Positions 25,863-35,644 of a stretch of 64,000 bases of DNA are shown here, piece after piece; the first letter of the stretch is position 1, and each line of letters begins with the position of its first letter. Origin of the DNA: Cuniculiplasma divulgatum (GTDB lineage: Archaea > Thermoplasmatota > Thermoplasmata > Thermoplasmatales > Thermoplasmataceae); assembly GCA_031200235.1 (NCBI GenBank), contig CP133595.1:1178001-1242000 (forward strand), given 5' to 3'. A program made the translations under genes and the position numbers. The notes below the pieces were generated by a model. The model was not told the origin of the DNA and did no database searches. It worked only from the letters and a program-made list of their open reading frames with translations.

Positions 25863-28247
25863 ATGAAAATAGAAAAATACGACATAGAGCTCAATATCGA
25901 CTTCAGAAAACTTGAATATACCGGGGTAGAAAAGATCACCCTAGCAGGAGAGGGCGACACGTTTTTCCTTAACTCTGTGGGAATTGACATCCATGAGATA
26001 TCATCCCGCGGAAAACCCATTAAATTCACAATCAACAGCAAGGATGAAACGGTTAACACAGATCACAAGCTGGGCCCTACTGAAACCATTGAGGTGAAAT
26101 TCTCTGCCAGAGTGGGTGAGACGCTCATGGGTCTCTATGTGGCCAAATATGGCAATGATCATATGATCACCACACAGTTTGAATCCACAGGTGCCCGACA
26201 GGCGTTTCCCTGTGTGGATCATCCAAATTACAAGGCTGTGTTCTCCCTGAAGCTTGTCATTGACAATGATCTGGAGGCCATATCCAACATGCCGGTGGCT
26301 TCAACTGAGAAAGCAGGGGATAAGAAGAGAGTCATATTCAATGACACACCAAGGATGTCCACTTATCTGCTGTACATCGGCGTGGGCAAGTTTGACAGCA
26401 TAAGCAGGAAGATGGGGCATATTGACGGATATCTGACAGCACCACGGGGAAGGCTCATGAGCAATGATTTTCCCCTTGTGGAGGCAGACCATGTCATTGC
26501 CAAATACGAGGACTATTTCGGGATAAAATATGTGCTGCCCAAGCTCCACCTGATTTCTGTGCCGGAGTTCGGTGCAGGCGCAATGGAGAACTGGGGAGCA
26601 ATCACCTTCAGGGAACTGGTCATACTGGTGAACGACAGGACAAGCGCCTCCGTGAAGCATCGCGTGTCAGAGGTAGTTGCCCATGAACTTGCGCACCAGT
26701 GGTTCGGAGACCTTGTGACAATGGAGTGGTGGAACGATCTATGGCTCAACGAGAGCTTTGCCACATTCATGTCATTCAAGATGGTTGACGAACTTCACAA
26801 GGACTGGTACATGTGGGGGGACTTCTTCATGACAGAGACGGCGGGTGCACTCAACGGTGATTCGCTCCAGAATTCACATCCAATAGAGGCAGAGGTGAAG
26901 ACCCCTGATGATATAGCCCAGATATTCGACGAGATAAGCTACGGAAAGGGTGCAAGCATACTCAGGATGATAGAGGGATATGCAGGCAAGGACAACTTCA
27001 GGAATGGCATAAGGAAATACCTGAAGGATCATGAATACGGCAATGCAAAGGGTTCAGACCTCTGGGAATCAATAGAGAAGGCATCAGGAATGCCAGTGTC
27101 AAGGATAATGGAGGCATGGATAAAGCGCATGGGCTATCCCGTGGTAAGGGTAACAAGGACTGGCGGCAAAATCAGGCTGGAGCAGAAGAGGTTTCTCATG
27201 CTTGGAAAACCAGGGAAAGAAAAGTGGCCGGTGCCGCTCACTGTGGTGAGAGATTCAGGATTGGAATCACTGCTCATGGAATCCGAATCAATGGAAATTG
27301 ATGCCAAAGGATTCATAAAACTCAACTCAGAGAACACAGGTTTTTACCGTGTTATCTATGACGAGGCCTCAATGGAATCCCTCAGGCACAGCTTCGGCAG
27401 GCTTGGCTACATGGACGTCCTGGGGCTGCTCACGGACAGTTTTGCACTCCTGAAGGCAGGGGAAATAAATCTGGACCGCTACCTGTCAGATCTGGCAATA
27501 TTCATGGGCAACACCCATCCCACAGTGGCCCACGAGATAAGCGGGGAACTCATGACGCTGCACCTTCTGATGCCGGAGGAGGAAAAGATAACAAAGACTG
27601 CCAGGGATTATCTCCGCAGGCAGGCAGATTCACTGGGCAGGCATAAGGAAGGTGAACCGGATTCCACATCAGTCCTCAGGGAATCAGTAACGATGGCACT
27701 TGCCCTTGTGGACCACGACTATGCGTCTGAATTATCTGCCCTCTTCAGAAACTTCTCCGATGTGGAATCTGACCTCAAGTCTGCAGTGGCAATTTCCTAT
27801 GCCATGGTCTCCAATGATTTTCAGGGTCTGCTGTCAGCTTTCAAAGTCTCGGATTCTGATGAGGATCGCATTAAGATCCTCATGGGCCTCGCTTTCCTCA
27901 CTGGCCAGGAGAACCACAGGAAGTACCTTGAACTGGCGAAGAGCGGTGAGGTGAAGAAACAGGACGTAATGAGGGTGTACATTTACATGGCAATGAATCC
28001 GGAGGCAAGGGAAGCGGTCTTCCAGAACCTTGATGATGCTGTTGCCATTGTTGAGAAGTATTTCGAGGGCACCGGATATACTGGGACCATGCTTGAAAGT
28101 GTTGTTCCGTTCGTTGGGCTGGGACGTGAGGAGCAGATGAAGAAGAAGCTGGAATCCTTGGAGAAACCCTCATTTGCCAAGGGTGTGAAGAAGAGCCTTG
28201 AAACCCTTGAGATATATTCACGCCTTGTAAAGGGTAAGGGGAAGTGA
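25863..28247 (+). CDS. M1 aminopeptidase, tricorn interacting factor F2/F3 type, copy 1
   Basis: This 794-residue zinc aminopeptidase has the exopeptidase motif GAMENWG and the catalytic HELAHQWFGDLVTMEWWNDL followed by NESFA, giving HExxH plus the distal Glu ligand. In Thermoplasma, factors F2 and F3 trim the short peptides released by the proteasome and tricorn to free amino acids. The sequence cannot tell F2 from F3. The downstream gene follows immediately, its ATG directly after the stop. A 206-base stretch is identical with that gene (see repeat). The ATG at 25863 is preferred to the TTG at 25851 because of TATA spacing. Confidence 0.92.
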   Translation: MKIEKYDIELNIDFRKLEYTGVEKITLAGEGDTFFLNSVGIDIHEISSRGKPIKFTINSKDETVNTDHKLGPTETIEVKFSARVGETLMGLYVAKYGNDHMITTQFESTGARQAFPCVDHPNYKAVFSLKLVIDNDLEAISNMPVASTEKAGDKKRVIFNDTPRMSTYLLYIGVGKFDSISRKMGHIDGYLTAPRGRLMSNDFPLVEADHVIAKYEDYFGIKYVLPKLHLISVPEFGAGAMENWGAITFRELVILVNDRTSASVKHRVSEVVAHELAHQWFGDLVTMEWWNDLWLNESFATFMSFKMVDELHKDWYMWGDFFMTETAGALNGDSLQNSHPIEAEVKTPDDIAQIFDEISYGKGASILRMIEGYAGKDNFRNGIRKYLKDHEYGNAKGSDLWESIEKASGMPVSRIMEAWIKRMGYPVVRVTRTGGKIRLEQKRFLMLGKPGKEKWPVPLTVVRDSGLESLLMESESMEIDAKGFIKLNSENTGFYRVIYDEASMESLRHSFGRLGYMDVLGLLTDSFALLKAGEINLDRYLSDLAIFMGNTHPTVAHEISGELMTLHLLMPEEEKITKTARDYLRRQADSLGRHKEGEPDSTSVLRESVTMALALVDHDYASELSALFRNFSDVESDLKSAVAISYAMVSNDFQGLLSAFKVSDSDEDRIKILMGLAFLTGQENHRKYLELAKSGEVKKQDVMRVYIYMAMNPEAREAVFQNLDDAVAIVEKYFEGTGYTGTMLESVVPFVGLGREEQMKKKLESLEKPSFAKGVKKSLETLEIYSRLVKGKGK
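26916..27121 (+). repeat. 206-base perfect direct repeat, copy A (in aminopeptidase 1)
   Basis: Every base from 26916 to 27121 is identical to 29337-29542 (offset 2421), by direct comparison of the printed sequence. It codes for the segment between the catalytic region and the C-terminal domain, starting at AQIFDEISYGKGAS. Flanking sequence is clearly diverged. Shorter identical blocks also surround the GAMENWG and HELAHQWF motifs. Confidence 0.95.
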
Positions 28248-30665
28248 ATGAACCGTTCCGAGAGGGTGGATCCAAACTCTGGCCTCACAATTGAGAACTA
28301 TTCCATTAGTATGATCATCGACAGCGGCAGGCACACATACCGGGGAACTGAGGAGATACGCTTCAGACCAGCCAGTGATAAGCTGGTCCTTGACAGCGTG
28401 GATCTGTCCATAGCAGATGCATATCTGGACGGCAAAGCAGTGAAGCCAACAGATGCACGGGAAAGCCAGACCGTGGTGTTCAGCTGCACCCCGGGAAAGG
28501 ACTCTGTGCTGAAGATAAACTTCAGTGGTGCCATCCCCAGGCTCCTGACAGGCTTCTATCTGGCAAGGTATGGCAACGCAGATGTTTTCACCACGCAGTT
28601 TGAATCCAATGGAGCGAGACGGGCATTTCCATGTGTGGACCATCCTTTCTACAAGGCAACCTTTGATCTTTCCCTTGATATAGACAAAGATCTTGATGCC
28701 ATATCCAACATGCCGGTGAAATCAGTGGTAGAGAATGGCGGAAGGAAAACCGTGGTCTTCGGCAGGACACCACGGATGTCCACATACCTGCTTTACATAG
28801 GTGCAGGGAAGTTTGATTTCAGGTCAGTAATGCACGGCAGCACCGAGATCATCCTGGCAGCACCCCATGGGGGGCTCACCAGATCAGACTTTCCGGTTGA
28901 AATTGCAGGCAGGGTGCTGGAACTTTACGGGGAATACTTTGGGATACCATACATGCTGCCCAAGCTCCACCTGATTTCCGTGCCGGAGTTCGGTGCAGGC
29001 GCAATGGAGAACTGGGGGGCAATCACTTTCAGGGAGATATATCTGTCCATAGATGATTCCACCGGATCATCCAACTACAAGAGCATTGCGGAAGTCATAG
29101 CGCACGAGCTGGCGCACCAGTGGTTCGGGGACCTCGTGACAATGGAGTGGTGGAACGATCTATGGCTCAACGAGAGCTTTGCCACATTCATGTCATACAA
29201 GATCATAGATGTCATAAAACCTGAATGGGATGCCACCGGCGATCTCATAAACCTGAGAACCGAGGGTGCCCTGAAGAACGATGCGCTGAAGAATTCACAC
29301 CCCATTGATGCAACCGTCAGGGATCCGGAGGAGATTGCCCAGATATTCGACGAGATAAGCTACGGAAAGGGTGCAAGCATACTCAGGATGATAGAGGGAT
29401 ATGCAGGCAAGGACAACTTCAGGAATGGCATAAGGAAATACCTGAAGGATCATGAATACGGCAATGCAAAGGGTTCAGACCTCTGGGAATCAATAGAGAA
29501 GGCATCAGGAATGCCAGTGTCAAGGATAATGGAGGCATGGATCAGAAGAAAGGGTTATCCGGTTATTCTGGCCAGCCGTGACGGCGATGCAGTGAAACTG
29601 AGGCAGGAGCAGTTCCTCCTTGATGGAAGCAGCACAAACGAGACCTGGCCAGTACCTCTCACAATTGTAAGGGAAAACGGAACAGAATCCGTGCTTATGG
29701 AAGATCGTGAAATGAAGATTCCAGCAGCTGGATTCATAAAGCTGAACAGCGACTTCACAGGCTTCTACAGGACGGTATACGACAGCGGCCTGTTTGCGTC
29801 TGTTTCAGAAAGCAGGAACAGCCTGTCGGGGCATGATCTCTGGGGTCTTGCGAACGATCTGTATGCTGCACTGCAGTCCGGCAGGATTCCGTACGGTGAT
29901 TATATGGGGGGCATCATGTCCATATGGGATGCCACTGATCCACTGGTTCTCCAGGAGATCAACAGCCAGATGAACTCGCTTTACCTGCTGAAGCCCCACA
30001 GCAAATCGGTGAGGGAAGCTGCAATGAAGTTTGCCTCCATGCACCTGGAACGGCTGGGAGAAAAACATCCCGGTGAGGAGATCAACATCTCAATAGCAAG
30101 GGCCGCCCTCTCATTGACCCTGTCTCTGGTTGATGACAGGTTTGCGGCAGCCATGGCGGAAAAATTCAGCAGATACTTCAGCCTTGATCCGGACATAAGG
30201 CAGGTTGTGGCCATAAGCTATGCGAGGACAACAGGGGATTTCGATTCCCTGAAGGAAACACTGGCCAGATGCGTAACGGACGAGGATCGGACAAAGATAA
30301 TTGGTGCAATGGGCTGGCTGGGGAAGCCCGAGTCACTTGGCAGCGCACTGGATCTCATCAGGAACGGCCAGGTGAAAAAGCAGGACACGGGGAGATTCTA
30401 CATCTCGGCGGCAAACTGCCCGGATTCAAGGGAATTCCTCCTGACAAACTTTGATTTCATGGTTCGCCAGCTCAAGGAGGTCTTCGTGGGATCAAGGGTA
30501 CCGTCAAGAACCATAGAGGCAACGGTGCCCCTCATAGGAATCGGCAGAGAGGCTGAGATGAGGCGCCTGCTTCAGGGATATACATCACCGGATCTCCAGA
30601 CAGGAGTTAAAAAATCACTTGAGGGTCTGAATGTCAATATAAGGATGGCAAAGGCCATTCCTTAG
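28248..30665 (+). CDS. M1 aminopeptidase, tricorn interacting factor F2/F3 type, copy 2
   Basis: This 805-residue paralogue of the preceding gene has the same GAMENWG and HELAHQWFGDLVTMEWWNDL motifs, and its ATG directly follows the upstream TGA. The N-terminal and C-terminal parts are diverged from copy 1, so the two enzymes probably differ in peptide preference, as do F2 and F3 of Thermoplasma. The centre is near identical to copy 1 at DNA level, suggesting gene conversion. It is convergent with pmbA, three bases away. Confidence 0.92.
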   Translation: MNRSERVDPNSGLTIENYSISMIIDSGRHTYRGTEEIRFRPASDKLVLDSVDLSIADAYLDGKAVKPTDARESQTVVFSCTPGKDSVLKINFSGAIPRLLTGFYLARYGNADVFTTQFESNGARRAFPCVDHPFYKATFDLSLDIDKDLDAISNMPVKSVVENGGRKTVVFGRTPRMSTYLLYIGAGKFDFRSVMHGSTEIILAAPHGGLTRSDFPVEIAGRVLELYGEYFGIPYMLPKLHLISVPEFGAGAMENWGAITFREIYLSIDDSTGSSNYKSIAEVIAHELAHQWFGDLVTMEWWNDLWLNESFATFMSYKIIDVIKPEWDATGDLINLRTEGALKNDALKNSHPIDATVRDPEEIAQIFDEISYGKGASILRMIEGYAGKDNFRNGIRKYLKDHEYGNAKGSDLWESIEKASGMPVSRIMEAWIRRKGYPVILASRDGDAVKLRQEQFLLDGSSTNETWPVPLTIVRENGTESVLMEDREMKIPAAGFIKLNSDFTGFYRTVYDSGLFASVSESRNSLSGHDLWGLANDLYAALQSGRIPYGDYMGGIMSIWDATDPLVLQEINSQMNSLYLLKPHSKSVREAAMKFASMHLERLGEKHPGEEINISIARAALSLTLSLVDDRFAAAMAEKFSRYFSLDPDIRQVVAISYARTTGDFDSLKETLARCVTDEDRTKIIGAMGWLGKPESLGSALDLIRNGQVKKQDTGRFYISAANCPDSREFLLTNFDFMVRQLKEVFVGSRVPSRTIEATVPLIGIGREAEMRRLLQGYTSPDLQTGVKKSLEGLNVNIRMAKAIP
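29337..29542 (+). repeat. 206-base perfect direct repeat, copy B (in aminopeptidase 2)
   Basis: Identical over its whole length to 26916-27121. The first mismatches are one base upstream (ATAGCCC versus ATTGCCC) and at the base after 29542 (A in copy A, C in copy B). Confidence 0.95.
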
Positions 30666-30668
30666 GTT

Positions 30669-31979
30669 TCAGAAGGCCTTGCTTATGTTTATCCCGTCAA
30701 CCATCACGTAGGGCATTGTTGAGGCGGATATCTCCTCCCACCATTTTACCCTCTTTCTTTCTCTGGAAATTGCAGTCACGTTTTTCAGTATATCCATGAC
30801 AGAATCGCTGATCCTTATGCCGGAGAGCGCACCCTGAACTTCACCGCCTTTGACAAGGAAAACCCCGTCCCTGGGAACCGTGGAGAAAATGCCGTTCCTG
30901 TAATCCTGGAATCTGGTGTACCAGGCATTGTTTATGAGCAGCCCGTCCTCAAGATCATCCAGCATGTTTTCGAATCTGGTTTTTCCCGCGTTGAGGCTCA
31001 TCTGCCATGCTCGGGGAGATATTATTCCGGCATTGCCTGTGGTTCCGGTACCAGCCCGCGTGGCAGTGGATGTTGAGTGAAGATAGCTCTTAAGTTTCCC
31101 CTGGCCGATGATCTCAAGCCTTGAGGTGGGGGTCCCCTCGTCGTCGCACATTCGTGATCCAACGCCACTGTAATCCTCAGGGTCATCGTAGAGGCTGAAT
31201 TCCCCTGTGGAGATTTCCTTTCCAAGCATTCCTGCAAAGCAGCTTAGCCCGGTTTCCACTGCGTAATAGGAGAGGAATCCGGAACTGTAGGAGAGTATGT
31301 TCCCCATTACGTATGGTGAAAGCAGGACCCTGAATTTTCCCGGATTGATCTCTGACATCCGGCTGGTAGCAGAGGCTGTTGCGGCAGCTTCTGATCCCAT
31401 CTCCTCGAAGGTTTTTCCTGTTGGGGATGTGCTGAATCCGAAATGCTGGGCCTCCTGTCCTGTGAACGGCCCTTTGAAAGCCCTGATGACACCCTCGAGG
31501 CCTCCGGTGCTGAACTGGCATTCATTATAGCTGGTCTTCACTGTGATTTCAGAATTCCTGTTGTATATGAGGCCTGCAGCACGTTCGGCACCGGCTGCAA
31601 GTGATCCGTTGATCATTGCGTTCTGCAGGTCCTGTAAATCAGCGGACTGGAAATGTGATCTCATTCCATTACCGTATGTCTGGTGTTCCCTGTTAATGGA
31701 GACAAATGAAGGGTTTTCGGGCGTCCGCAGGGCAACTTCCTTAAGCCTTATAATGGCCTGATCCACAGAAGCAGGGTCCTTGATCACTGTTGAAACAGTC
31801 CTGCCGTTCATGGCGGCAAAGACGGAGAGATTTTCCTCATCCCAGTAATTGTGCAGGTCAGTGCTGCTGGCGGAGAACCTGATCTGTTCAACATTCTCCC
31901 TTGCAAACTCCAGTGCAATCTCCTGGAACCCTTCCTTCTGGAGCCTCCTGAAGACATCATCAACAAGGTCTGCTGTCAC
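30669..31979 (-). CDS. pmbA: TldE/PmbA family protein
   Basis: This protein of about 436 residues is the non-metal-binding partner of TldD. In bacteria the TldD/TldE heterodimer is a peptidase that degrades unfolded peptides and matures microcins; archaeal substrates are unknown. It lacks an HExxxH motif, as expected for TldE. The start chosen is the GTG overlapping the tldD stop (GTGA) with GAGAGG upstream. The frame is open to 32024, but that would run into tldD. It is coupled to tldD and lies next to the peptide-degrading aminopeptidases. Confidence 0.87.
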   Translation of the reverse strand: MTADLVDDVFRRLQKEGFQEIALEFARENVEQIRFSASSTDLHNYWDEENLSVFAAMNGRTVSTVIKDPASVDQAIIRLKEVALRTPENPSFVSINREHQTYGNGMRSHFQSADLQDLQNAMINGSLAAGAERAAGLIYNRNSEITVKTSYNECQFSTGGLEGVIRAFKGPFTGQEAQHFGFSTSPTGKTFEEMGSEAAATASATSRMSEINPGKFRVLLSPYVMGNILSYSSGFLSYYAVETGLSCFAGMLGKEISTGEFSLYDDPEDYSGVGSRMCDDEGTPTSRLEIIGQGKLKSYLHSTSTATRAGTGTTGNAGIISPRAWQMSLNAGKTRFENMLDDLEDGLLINNAWYTRFQDYRNGIFSTVPRDGVFLVKGGEVQGALSGIRISDSVMDILKNVTAISRERKRVKWWEEISASTMPYVMVDGINISKAF

Positions 31980-33361
31980 TGTATGTACACCTCTCTGAGC
32001 CTCATGTGTGGTCCACCCATCCACACGTCAACTCCCTGTTCCGGGTCACCCTTTCCGCACATTCCCGCACTGAATTCCAGATCTCTGCCTACAGCGTCCA
32101 CGGCACTGTAAAAATTGATGGTGGTTGTTTCTATCACCGGCCTGCGGACCCTTCCTGACAGGTCTCCGTTTGTTATGAGGTACGCCTCCTTTCCAACATA
32201 CTTCTCATTGAATCTTATATCGTCAATATTCCATTCCGTGAATGATTTAATGTATATGCCCTTTCTGACGCCCTCGAAGAGCTCCTCGAACCTGTAATCT
32301 CCCGGTTCGATATATGTGGTGCTCATTCTGGCAAGCGGTTCCATGTCCCATGAGGAAGACCGTCCTCCGGCATTTGAATCTCTGCCTATCATGGAAGCAC
32401 TCTCCCTGTTCAGGATAAATTCATCTGTGTAACCTTTCCTGTAGAGGTAACGCTTCCTGGATGGAACGCCCTCATCATCATATCTGTAGTAGCCGAAGCT
32501 TCCCTGTATTGTTGGGTCATCTATGACACTGACGTTTTCAGAGCCTATCCTGAAGGGAAACTTCTTGCCTGTCAGGAATGATTCACCTGCAAGCGCTCCT
32601 TCCCTGCCAACGATTCGGTCATACTCGGTGGGATGTCCGCACGATTCATGTGCAACTATTCCCGAAATCTCCGGACCAACGATTACGTCGAACTTTCCCG
32701 GTGAAGGTCTCGGCGCAGATGCGCTCTCATGCAGATCCCTGACATCACTGGTTATCCTTTCCTCTAGATTCAGGGAATCCAGGTACTCATATCCTGAGGA
32801 TGATCCATATTCCTTTGTTGACTGCTCAAATTCACCGTTCTCAATGACACCCACCATGTAGAAGTAATAAAGCCTGGCAACATCGCCCCTGATATCGCTT
32901 CCCACTGAATTGACGTAATGCTGCTTCGTGCGCTTGTCATGTATGACATTCATCCTGACATCGGCACCTGCACTCTTCATGAGTGAATCGAAATCTCTGG
33001 CAAGTGTCACCCTGTCCTCCACGGACATATCCTCAATGGGCTTTCTCTGGTTCACCTTCCAGCTGTCCTTGATGCTATTCCCTTCCCAGATGGAGGATTT
33101 GCCAGGCTTCATTGAAATTCTCACAGCATGATCGATTGCCTCCTTAAGGCGTCCCCAGTCCTCTCTGTCGCAGTATGCCATGGCTATGCTGTTGTTTATC
33201 ACCCTGACGGCATATCCGCTTTCCTTTCCAGAATCCATCCCCTCAAATTCAGAGTTCCTGTAGGACAGATCATTTGTCAGTATCTCCATGTACCGGGCTT
33301 CGGAATATCTTGAGCTTCTGGACGCATATTCCAGCGCCCTGTCTATGAGTTCACCTCCCAT
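31976..33361 (-). CDS. tldD: TldD family metallopeptidase
   Basis: This protein of about 461 residues has the TldD signature IVAHESCGHPTEYDRIVGRE, which contains the metal-binding HExxxH. Its N-terminal half is the usual mixed alpha/beta domain (EARYMEILTNDLSYRNSEFEG). It should form a heterodimer with the downstream TldE, with the active site in this subunit. The start is the ATG overlapping the stop of the CBS-protein gene (TGATG); a GTG one codon earlier is possible. Four genes (glyA, CBS, tldD, pmbA) run head to tail with overlaps or tiny gaps. Confidence 0.9.
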   Translation of the reverse strand: MGGELIDRALEYASRSSRYSEARYMEILTNDLSYRNSEFEGMDSGKESGYAVRVINNSIAMAYCDREDWGRLKEAIDHAVRISMKPGKSSIWEGNSIKDSWKVNQRKPIEDMSVEDRVTLARDFDSLMKSAGADVRMNVIHDKRTKQHYVNSVGSDIRGDVARLYYFYMVGVIENGEFEQSTKEYGSSSGYEYLDSLNLEERITSDVRDLHESASAPRPSPGKFDVIVGPEISGIVAHESCGHPTEYDRIVGREGALAGESFLTGKKFPFRIGSENVSVIDDPTIQGSFGYYRYDDEGVPSRKRYLYRKGYTDEFILNRESASMIGRDSNAGGRSSSWDMEPLARMSTTYIEPGDYRFEELFEGVRKGIYIKSFTEWNIDDIRFNEKYVGKEAYLITNGDLSGRVRRPVIETTTINFYSAVDAVGRDLEFSAGMCGKGDPEQGVDVWMGGPHMRLREVYIQ

Positions 33362-34464
33362 CACTGCTTCGCCTTGTCCTTCTTCAGCAGGTTCTCATAG
33401 GTCTCGAATATCTTTGCTATGCACTTTCCAAAGTTCCAGTCATAGTCGCTTACAGACATATTCAGGCTGCCGGCAAAGAGTTTTGTCCTGACGGAGTACT
33501 TAATCCTGCCTTCTGAGTGGTATTTTGCAACATGCACGTTGAATGTGCCGCTCTTGACACCAGACATCTTGCCAAGCTTGCTCAGGAACTTTCCCGCCTC
33601 AAAGTAGATGATGTCATACAGATCATCGTCATAGGGTCCAAGGCCTGAGACCTGCACAAGAACTCCTGCCCTGCTCCTGCCCACGTCCATTGCATTGATG
33701 ACATCATATACGTCAACAACTCCTACAATCCTGTCAGAACCGTCAACAATAGGTACAACATGAAGCCCGTTAGACACCATTATTGATGTAAGGTCCTCAA
33801 CTGAGGCTGTTGGCTTCACGGACACCGGCTGAGACATTATGGAGGCAACCTTTATGTCATTCTTCTCGGGGTTGCTGATCCAGTCCCTTCTGCCATGGCC
33901 TTCCTTGCCCGGCATTATGGCGTCGCCGCTTAGCTCATCTATGCGCAGTATGCCGGTGAGTTTTCCATTACCGTCAGATACAGGAATTTCTGTTTCATCC
34001 AGTCCCCTGATCTTTTCTATTGCCTGTTCCAGGTTCTCATCTTCCCTGGCGGTTATGGGGTCATCTGACATGATCTCTGAAACCCTGAGCTGTCCAGGCC
34101 TGACAATTGATGAGATGTTCTTCAGGATATCCGTTCTTGAAAGGAGGCCAACCAGGAGCCCCTTCTGTACCACAGGCAGTGCCGGAACTCCAGCCTCCCT
34201 GAAAAGCCTTATGGCAGAACTGATGTTATCGCCCGGACTCAGTTTCGGGGTCTTTATCATTACTGTCTCAACCTTTGAGGCAGGGAATATGCTTCTCCTT
34301 CGCAGGATTTCCCTGTAGCTCAGCATACCAAGATAGCGCTTTCCCGAAAGTACGGGAATCTGGTGCACGCCCGTGTCCCTCATCCTTGACAGGGCTTCTC
34401 CAACGCTTTCAGTGTTGCTCACAGTTACAAGATCCTTGGTGATCATTATGTCACTGACTTTCAT
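33361..34464 (-). CDS. Four-CBS-domain protein with HPF-like C-terminal domain
   Basis: This protein of about 367 residues carries four CBS motifs in two tandem pairs: from residues 1-120 (VSDIMITKDLVTVSN and VETVMIKTPKLSPGD) and about 130-265 (VSEIMSDDPITARED and VASIMSQPVSVKPTA). CBS pairs bind adenosine nucleotides and report energy state. The last 95 residues look like a beta-alpha-beta-beta-beta-alpha unit ending in a helical DYDWNFGKCIAKIFETYENL. This order resembles the ribosome hibernation-promoting factor fold, by eye and by inference only. The start is the ATG one base after the glyA stop, with AGGTG upstream. Confidence 0.8.
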   Translation of the reverse strand: MKVSDIMITKDLVTVSNTESVGEALSRMRDTGVHQIPVLSGKRYLGMLSYREILRRRSIFPASKVETVMIKTPKLSPGDNISSAIRLFREAGVPALPVVQKGLLVGLLSRTDILKNISSIVRPGQLRVSEIMSDDPITAREDENLEQAIEKIRGLDETEIPVSDGNGKLTGILRIDELSGDAIMPGKEGHGRRDWISNPEKNDIKVASIMSQPVSVKPTASVEDLTSIMVSNGLHVVPIVDGSDRIVGVVDVYDVINAMDVGRSRAGVLVQVSGLGPYDDDLYDIIYFEAGKFLSKLGKMSGVKSGTFNVHVAKYHSEGRIKYSVRTKLFAGSLNMSVSDYDWNFGKCIAKIFETYENLLKKDKAKQ

Positions 34465-34465
34465 A

Positions 34466-35644
34466 TTATGCACCTGTATAGTGTATTCTCAATTCCTTTA
34501 TTAGGTCACTGACTTCCTGACTTACATTCTTCCCGGACAGGGCACTGCTTATGAGTTCTGCAATCCGACCCATATCGCTGAATCCCATCCGGCTTATCTC
34601 AGAAGTGCCTATCCTCCCTTCCCTGTCCACGATGATTCCGTTATCTTCAAGAATCCGGGATGCTGATTCAAAGCTCATACCCCTGCTCTGGAAATAATTG
34701 CCATCAAGTGCAATCTGGTGTGTCTCCGAATACCACGGCGAAAATTTTACTCCCACGCCATTCTCATGCAGTTCCTTTCCAAGGTGCCTTGAGTTTCGGA
34801 CAACACCTGCTGCATAGTCCCTGCCGTATTTTGTCATTTCCTCCAGCGCAACTCCAAGTGCAGCTATCCTTGACGGGTGATAATTGTCCATGGTTCTCCA
34901 GGTGATGTTCTTTCTTATCCTGGTGAAAATGTCCTCATTGTTTGTCAGTATGATGCCGCCCTGTGGGCCGAAGAACGACTTGTGTGTGGATCCGAAGAGA
35001 AGATCACAGTATTCAAGCACGTCCTTCTGGAAGGCCTGGCCTGCAATGAGGCCCATTACGTGTGATCCATCGTATGCAAGGTATGAATTGTACGCATCAC
35101 ACATTTCCCTGATGGGTTTCAGGTCATAGTGCTTCAGGAAGAATGACTGTCCCAGAACCACAAGGGAGGGGCTGGATGCCTTCATGGCCTTCTCAAGCTT
35201 CTGAAGATTTATTTCCTGGGATGCTTCATCATAGGGGATCTCATAGTTCTGGAAACCGAACATCTGGGGCAGATATCCATTCTGATAGCCGGTATATCCT
35301 CCATTCTTCTCAGCGATTGACATCATGTTCTCCCTCTTGCTCATTAGCGAGAGGATAACCATCTCGGCTGCGATATGGCCTCCCAGGGGTCTCACTTCGG
35401 CATGCTTTGATCCATACAGGGCGGCTGCCAGTTTTTCAGTTTCATGGAGTATCTCTTCCGTATACTGTGTTCCCCCGTAGGCATCGCCCTTGCTTGGATC
35501 AAGCACAAGTGAATATCGGGAGGCAAGATCTGAAGAAAGGGCTTCCCTGGCATCCATGCTCATAACGTTTTCAGATGCCTGGAGATTCAACGATTCTGAT
35601 CTGTACTTTTCATGCTTCTTTACAAGCTTCAGGATTTCACTCAT
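34466..35644 (-). CDS. glyA: Serine hydroxymethyltransferase
   Basis: This protein of about 392 residues is a PLP enzyme of the SHMT family. The cofactor lysine lies in FGSTHKSFFGPQGG, and the N-terminal LNLQASENVMS matches the substrate-binding start. It interconverts serine and glycine with a one-carbon carrier. The start used is the ATG at 35644, preceded by GGGGAAGG. A longer frame to 35689 would add 15 implausible residues. A TATA-like GATTAAATAC on the reverse strand about 60 bases upstream suggests a short leader. It is shorter than bacterial GlyA, as is common in archaea. Confidence 0.9.
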   Translation of the reverse strand: MSEILKLVKKHEKYRSESLNLQASENVMSMDAREALSSDLASRYSLVLDPSKGDAYGGTQYTEEILHETEKLAAALYGSKHAEVRPLGGHIAAEMVILSLMSKRENMMSIAEKNGGYTGYQNGYLPQMFGFQNYEIPYDEASQEINLQKLEKAMKASSPSLVVLGQSFFLKHYDLKPIREMCDAYNSYLAYDGSHVMGLIAGQAFQKDVLEYCDLLFGSTHKSFFGPQGGIILTNNEDIFTRIRKNITWRTMDNYHPSRIAALGVALEEMTKYGRDYAAGVVRNSRHLGKELHENGVGVKFSPWYSETHQIALDGNYFQSRGMSFESASRILEDNGIIVDREGRIGTSEISRMGFSDMGRIAELISSALSGKNVSQEVSDLIKELRIHYTGA

